A stretch of DNA of 23,500 nucleotides from UMGS1387 sp045541355 (GTDB lineage: Bacteria; Bacillota; Clostridia; Oscillospirales; CAG-382). Shown here piece after piece: positions 20,025 to 23,500 of the stretch (position 1 is its first letter; every line of letters begins with the position of its first letter). The DNA lies in contig JAZQIW010000012.1 of the NCBI GenBank assembly GCA_045541355.1, positions 1 to 23,500 on the forward strand, written 5' to 3'. A model generated the notes under the pieces. The model did not search any database. It saw nothing but the letters and a program-made list of their open reading frames with translations, and had not been told where the DNA came from. A program made the position numbers and the translations under genes.

Positions 20025-20939
20025 CTATTTAATTTCCTGTGCCGAAAGAACTCTTTCGCACTTGCCGCTTTCTATGGAACGAACAACCGCATTAAGAATA
20101 AACACGGGTGCAAAGAAATCCTCGTAGCTCTGCTGCATCTCTCCGCCTCTAAGAATGTTACAGTATGTCATAAATTCCTCAAGGAAGTTGTCGCCTGTAA
20201 GGTCACATACTGCATGCTCACTGCCGTTTTCGCAGTCAATGCCTGCATAATAACGGTAATTGTTGTTTACGTATGTTCCGCTGACATCAAAGCCGTCGTA
20301 ATTGAAGAAGCAGTTATAATGCTTGTCATGCTTTACGGCAGTAACCGACTTTGGATAGTAGCCGAAAATCTCGCACATCATCTGTACAAGGTGCTGGCTG
20401 TAAAAGAAGAAGCCGCCGTAAACGGCAAGGGAATCCATGGGTGCACGTACAGAGCCTCCGAGAACAGCTCCAAGCTCTTTTTTCTCTACAATGCCCTTAT
20501 ATCTCTTTACCGTATCCATAAGGCCGCAAACCGAGCCGCCCGATACCTTTACCTTGTTTTCCTTTAAAAGAGCCATAAATTCAACGGCTTCCTTTTCGGA
20601 AATTGTAACCGGCTTATCAACGAACATGGGAATACCCGATGCAATGTAGGGCTTTGCATATTTAAAGTGGTTGTCACCGTGGCGCGCTGTTATAACAATG
20701 CCGTCAACCTTGCCGCAAAGCTCATCGTAGGAATTCATCATGGGAACGCCGAATGCATCGTGCTGTCTCTGCATGGCGTCCTTTTCGTCGCTGTAAACAC
20801 CTACTACTTCCACATCATCAACAGCTCTTTCGGAAACTGTCACATAGTTGCCTTCTTCTGTTTTCTTTTCGCCGTAAATGTATTTTAAAAATATGTCGGC
20901 ATGAGAGTTTTCGCTGCCGAGAATTGCTATTCTGTACAT
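20025..20939 (-). CDS. Gfo/Idh/MocA family oxidoreductase (second of the operon)
   Basis: 304 residues. The N-terminal Rossmann fold starts YRIAILGSENSHADIFLKYI, in which the usual GxGxxG is relaxed to GSENSH; VDKPVTIS (around 112-119) is the family's (E/D)KP catalytic-lysine motif. The C-terminal domain keeps the GGFFFYSQHLVQMM histidine helix. It is an NAD(P)-dependent sugar or polyol dehydrogenase type, with substrate unknown. AGGAG about 8 bases before ATG 20939 sets the start. It lies 20 bases after the first oxidoreductase and shares little sequence with it, so the two are not a recent duplication and probably catalyse different steps. Confidence 0.92.
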   Translation of the reverse strand: MYRIAILGSENSHADIFLKYIYGEKKTEEGNYVTVSERAVDDVEVVGVYSDEKDAMQRQHDAFGVPMMNSYDELCGKVDGIVITARHGDNHFKYAKPYIASGIPMFVDKPVTISEKEAVEFMALLKENKVKVSGGSVCGLMDTVKRYKGIVEKKELGAVLGGSVRAPMDSLAVYGGFFFYSQHLVQMMCEIFGYYPKSVTAVKHDKHYNCFFNYDGFDVSGTYVNNNYRYYAGIDCENGSEHAVCDLTGDNFLEEFMTYCNILRGGEMQQSYEDFFAPVFILNAVVRSIESGKCERVLSAQEIK

Positions 20940-20959
20940 ATCTGTTTCTCCTGATTTAA

Positions 20960-22084
20960 TTAAAACTTTACGGGAAGGGGATTCTGAGAGTGAACAGCCT
21001 CAATAATGCCGATAACCTTTGCACTCTTTTCTGCCGCAACGGGAAGGGGTGCGCCGTTGACAAGGGATTCATAAAGAGCGTCGTAGAAGTTCTTTGATGC
21101 CTGGTCATACTTGTCAAGAACATTTTCTTCCTTCTTTGTGTGAGCTGTTGTGTCAAAGAAGAAGTCAAAGCCGAAGTCTCCCTCTTCATTATGTGTCTTG
21201 AGGTTTTCGCTGCAGTATGCGGGATTTCTGTTTTCGTCCTCAAGGGATTCAAAAATAACAGGCTTTTCGGGGTTCTCGCCGTCAACAACATACTTCATCT
21301 TGTAGCTTGTTCTTGTTGCGGAAATTGTACCTTTTGTACCCATAACCTTTACAACGTAAGGCTCGGGGAATGCGTCCATTGAAGAAACTTCAACGTCAAC
21401 AACCGCTTTTCCGGGTGCTGTGATGATAACCTTTGCATAGTCATCGGAGTCACCGGAGGTTAAACCGAGTGCAAGCTTTGAGAACGCAACTGTTGCGTTT
21501 TCGTCAAAGTCGATATAGTCAAGTGCAAGGCCAATGGGGTGAGGACCTGTATTGTAAATACCGCCGGCAGCCTTTACCTGTACTGTCTGCCAGTCCCAAC
21601 GGCGGCCAAAGCCGTTAAACTGAATGGAATACTGAAGGGGTGTGCCGATTTTACCTGATGCTACAAGGTTCTTCACGCCGAGGTGGAAGGGATTTACAAA
21701 TGTCTGCTGGAATGCAGCAACGGTAACACCGTTATCCTTCGCTGTCTTAATAAGGTCAAGACATTCATAATATGTCTTACCCATGGGCTTTTCAACGAGA
21801 ACGTTGAGCTTATGCTGGAGAAGGTCCTTTGTAATGGGATAGTGCATCTCGGAATAGGAAGCGTTGACAACAAGGTCAATGTCCTTTCTATCATAAAGAG
21901 CTGTATAATCCGCAAAGACTTCACAGCCGGGATATTCCTTCAAAGCTCTCTCTCTTCTGAATTCATCCTTGTCAATTACAACCGCAACCTCATACTGCTT
22001 ATTTGCGGTGCATCTGAAATACTGACCGTGAATGTCTCTTCCGCTACGGCCCTGACCGATAATGGCAACTCTTAATTTTTTCAT
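20960..22084 (-). CDS. Gfo/Idh/MocA family oxidoreductase (first of the operon)
   Basis: 374 residues. LRVAIIGQGRSGRDIHGQYF is the nucleotide-binding turn, VLVEKPMGKTYYE carries the EKP motif, and AAGGIYNTGPHPIGLALDY the conserved C-terminal-domain histidine. The C-terminal alpha/beta domain is full length. It is expected to oxidise or reduce a sugar or sugar derivative with NAD(P). AAAGGATGGG upstream of ATG 22084 sets the start. It opens the four-gene operon with the NagB-like and NagA-like genes, suggesting a preparatory redox step on an amino-sugar compound before the phosphate-level enzymes (inference). No transporter or kinase is linked in this window. Confidence 0.93.
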   Translation of the reverse strand: MKKLRVAIIGQGRSGRDIHGQYFRCTANKQYEVAVVIDKDEFRRERALKEYPGCEVFADYTALYDRKDIDLVVNASYSEMHYPITKDLLQHKLNVLVEKPMGKTYYECLDLIKTAKDNGVTVAAFQQTFVNPFHLGVKNLVASGKIGTPLQYSIQFNGFGRRWDWQTVQVKAAGGIYNTGPHPIGLALDYIDFDENATVAFSKLALGLTSGDSDDYAKVIITAPGKAVVDVEVSSMDAFPEPYVVKVMGTKGTISATRTSYKMKYVVDGENPEKPVIFESLEDENRNPAYCSENLKTHNEEGDFGFDFFFDTTAHTKKEENVLDKYDQASKNFYDALYESLVNGAPLPVAAEKSAKVIGIIEAVHSQNPLPVKF

Positions 22085-22135
22085 GGTTTGCCCATCCTTT
22101 CTGTTTTTATTTTAAAAACATTAATCTGCAAATTC

Positions 22136-22164
22136 ATATTAACAAATATTTTTTGCCATGTAAA
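22136..22164 (-). promoter_or_regulatory. Possible promoter of the Gfo/Idh-nagB-nagA operon
   Basis: On the minus strand TTTACA (22159-22164), 17 bases, TAATAT (22136-22141). The match is moderate; the region is AT-rich, so other placements are possible. Confidence 0.45.
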
Positions 22165-22185
22165 TGAAAAAGATGCATTTTAGTA

Positions 22186-22214
22186 TTGCAAAAAGTGCTT
22201 ATTAGTGTTATAAT
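22186..22214 (+). promoter_or_regulatory. Promoter of the AraC-type regulator
   Basis: TTGCAA (22186-22191), 17 bases, perfect TATAAT (22209-22214), 24 bases before ATG 22239. TTAGTATT and TTAGTGTT repeats (22180 and 22202) overlap it at 22-base spacing and may be AraC half-sites. Confidence 0.8.
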
Positions 22215-22238
22215 GGTAAAAAGGAAGGTGAAAGATTG

Positions 22239-23084
22239 ATGAAAATTATTTCCGACAGCGTTTTTGTCGATGAAAATATATACTTTAATCATTTACATAT
22301 AGAAGAAATTGACCTTGAAGCTTATTCCGACGATCCGCACACGCATGATGTTTGTGAGTTGTTGTTTTTGAAAAAGGGTTCGCCCAGGTATTTTGTAGAG
22401 GGCAAGAGCTACAAGCTCAACAAGAACACCCTTATTATTTCACGCGCAGGCGACAGACACAAGATTTACTTTGAAGAATCGGGCGTGTATGAAAGATACA
22501 ACATTCTTTATGACGAAAAAAAGCTTCCCTTTGATTTATATACAAAAATCCCGCCCAAGCTTGATATCATAAACTTTGACGGCAACAGCACCGTCTGCGA
22601 CCTTTTCAAGAAAGCCGACTACTACTGTGACCATTTTGAAGGAGAAAAATTAGGACGTCTTATGCGCGGTCTTGTTGAGGAGCTTTTTTTCAACATTTCG
22701 ATTGCCATTGATGAAAACGGTGTAGGCGACCACAGCTCTGCATCTGCAAATCCCTTTATCACCGCAGCACTCTGCTACATTGAAGAAAATCTGACCTCCA
22801 ACATAAGCATTGATACTATTTGCAGCGAGCTGTTTATCACAAAAAGCCATCTACACCATCTTTTTATCAACCATCTGCAAATAAGCCCAAAAAAATACAT
22901 CCTTTCAAAGCGTTTGAATCTTGCCCGAAAGGCAATACGTGCAGGGCAAAAGCCCATTGAGGCATGTATGCAAAGCGGTTTCTCTGATTACTCCACCTTC
23001 TACCGCGACTACAAAAAATATTTCGGGTACTGTCCTTCGGAGGAGGTCGAGCACGAACCCGATTTACTACCAAAGCGTGTATAA
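22239..23084 (+). CDS. AraC family transcriptional regulator
   Basis: 281 residues. An N-terminal cupin-like sensor domain (HTHDVCELLFLKKGSPRYFVEGKSYKLNKNTLIISRAGDRHKIYF, about 28-75) precedes two helix-turn-helices in the C-terminal AraC/XylS domain (about 178-275): ISIDTICSELFITKSHLHHLFINHLQISPKKYILSKRL and IEACMQSGFSDYSTFYRDYKKYFGYCPSE. The small molecule bound is unknown, but the gene diverges from the oxidoreductase/NagB/NagA operon, which it most likely controls. GGAAGGTGA about 7 bases before ATG 22239 supports that start; a TTG directly before it (22236) is less likely. A terminator follows the stop. Confidence 0.93.
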   Translation: MKIISDSVFVDENIYFNHLHIEEIDLEAYSDDPHTHDVCELLFLKKGSPRYFVEGKSYKLNKNTLIISRAGDRHKIYFEESGVYERYNILYDEKKLPFDLYTKIPPKLDIINFDGNSTVCDLFKKADYYCDHFEGEKLGRLMRGLVEELFFNISIAIDENGVGDHSSASANPFITAALCYIEENLTSNISIDTICSELFITKSHLHHLFINHLQISPKKYILSKRLNLARKAIRAGQKPIEACMQSGFSDYSTFYRDYKKYFGYCPSEEVEHEPDLLPKRV

Positions 23085-23094
23085 ACCCGCAAAG

Positions 23095-23124
23095 CCTGAC
23101 AGCTTTTGACTGTCGGGTTTTTTC
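23095..23124 (+). terminator. Intrinsic terminator after the AraC-type gene
   Basis: CCTGACAG (23095-23102) with CTGTCGGG (23110-23117, one wobble), then six T's. Confidence 0.88.
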
Positions 23125-23130
23125 TTCTTC

Positions 23131-23204
23131 AGTTACTTTTTTTAAGATAATTTTTAAAGATACTTCCTGTCAGACAAAAAGAAACTAAAAAAAACACAAA
23201 GTAA
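23131..23204. repeat. Long-range inverted repeat GTTACTTT / AAAGTAAC
   Basis: GTTACTTT near 23131 and AAAGTAAC near 23197 flank AT-rich DNA; each is followed by a T- or A-run. No gene is seen here. It may be a small degenerate repeat element between convergent terminators. Confidence 0.4.
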
Positions 23205-23212
23205 CTTAAAAA

Positions 23213-23250
23213 AGAAAACGGACCCCGTCTTTTCAGGCGGAGTCTGTTTA
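23213..23250 (-). terminator. Terminator of the partial gene at the right edge
   Basis: Read on the minus strand, a stem around GACTCCGCC and GACGGGGTC (loop TGAAAA, one mismatch and one wobble) is followed by TTTTCTTTTTT. It lies about 30 bases past the stop at 23278. Confidence 0.75.
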
Positions 23251-23277
23251 AGAGATTTACAAATTGGAATTTATCAA

Positions 23278-23500
23278 TCAGTCATCTTCATGCTCTGTAA
23301 GTATTTTATTGAGCTCACGCACAAAATCATGGTAACCTTTGGGAAAATTTTCAGAGCCTTCGGCGTGTATTTCCTGTCCGTCATTTACGGTAGCCCTGAA
23401 GTCAAACATTATCCCGTCCTTCACATTTTTCGGGTGCTTGCCGTGAAATCCGTCCCAGCAGATTACACCGCAGGTATTCATAAGTTCAATAAAATCTGTA
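23278..23500 (-). CDS. Unrecognised protein, C-terminal part (cut by window edge)
   Basis: The frame is open to the window edge and continues upstream of the first visible ATG (23481) with codons for TDFIEL, so the true start lies outside. At least 73 C-terminal residues are seen: a Cys/Trp/Gly-rich CGVICWDGFHGKHP, then DGIMFDFRATVNDGQEIHAEGSENFPKGYHDFVRELNKIL, reading as strands followed by a helix. I do not recognise the family. The I-A-G-N-FP-G...L spacing suggests a conserved domain end. Confidence 0.75.
   Translation of the reverse strand, partial: TDFIELMNTCGVICWDGFHGKHPKNVKDGIMFDFRATVNDGQEIHAEGSENFPKGYHDFVRELNKILTEHEDD

Noticed and set aside
1..23500. CRISPR array, prophage or insertion sequence around the Abi gene
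   Set aside because: No spaced identical repeats, no integrase or transposase frame, and no terminal inverted repeats were seen.

Overview
The window looks like chromosomal DNA of a spore-forming anaerobe of the Clostridia, probably a gut-type member of the Oscillospirales/Ruminococcaceae or a relative. The evidence is sporulation genes (spoVAD, spoVAE, spoVG), a large Bacillus/Clostridium-type SRP RNA, a THF riboswitch in front of folT, strong AGGAGG-like ribosome binding sites, a paaK plus ACT-protein pair, and many TTGACA-17-TATAAT promoters. The taxonomic placement is inference from gene content and style. No prophage, transposase, plasmid origin or CRISPR array is visible.

Layout. 1-1289: a CE15-like esterase on the minus strand. 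1341-2722: spoVAD-spoVAE without spoVAC. 2761-6100: a promoter with a palindromic operator candidate, a tetrahydrofolate riboswitch, then folT-folC-queG and a YgjP-like metalloprotease in overlapping or near-overlapping order. 6097-7209: a promoter, an ~80-nt structured RNA ending in an intrinsic terminator, and an Abi_2 (AbiD/AbiF) HEPN protein. 7232-8605: a ZIP metal transporter diverging from a short DtxR-type regulator. 8692-11286: two tandem paralogous proteins of unknown function, then an RluA-type pseudouridine synthase. 11350-11756: the SRP RNA gene. 11895-13655: spoVG diverging from murC. 13996-15119: a secreted SH3/M23-like protein whose promoter carries a LytTR-type direct repeat. 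15188-15719: a tRNA-Pro/tRNA-Leu transcription unit preceded by a 93-bp direct repeat containing a broken tRNA-Pro. 15947-17773: paaK and a double-ACT protein. 17774-18113: an intergenic region packed with hairpins. 18114-23084: a minus-strand operon (two Gfo/Idh/MocA oxidoreductases, a NagB-like and a NagA-like enzyme) diverging from an AraC regulator. 23278-23500: the end of an unrecognised gene cut by the window edge.

How the parts work together. The folate segment is self-consistent: a THF-sensing RNA would reduce folate import (FolT) and polyglutamylation (FolC) when reduced folate is plentiful. The amino-sugar segment looks like a locally regulated catabolic cassette, but NagA and NagB both depart from canonical motifs, so its substrate may not be ordinary GlcNAc-6-P. 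The segment with most claim to be an unusual system is 6097-7209. An HEPN ribonuclease-like Abi protein is preceded by its own promoter-terminator RNA, the arrangement expected for an RNA-antitoxin/abortive-infection module of the AbiF type, which has been proposed as related to the ancestry of Cas13.
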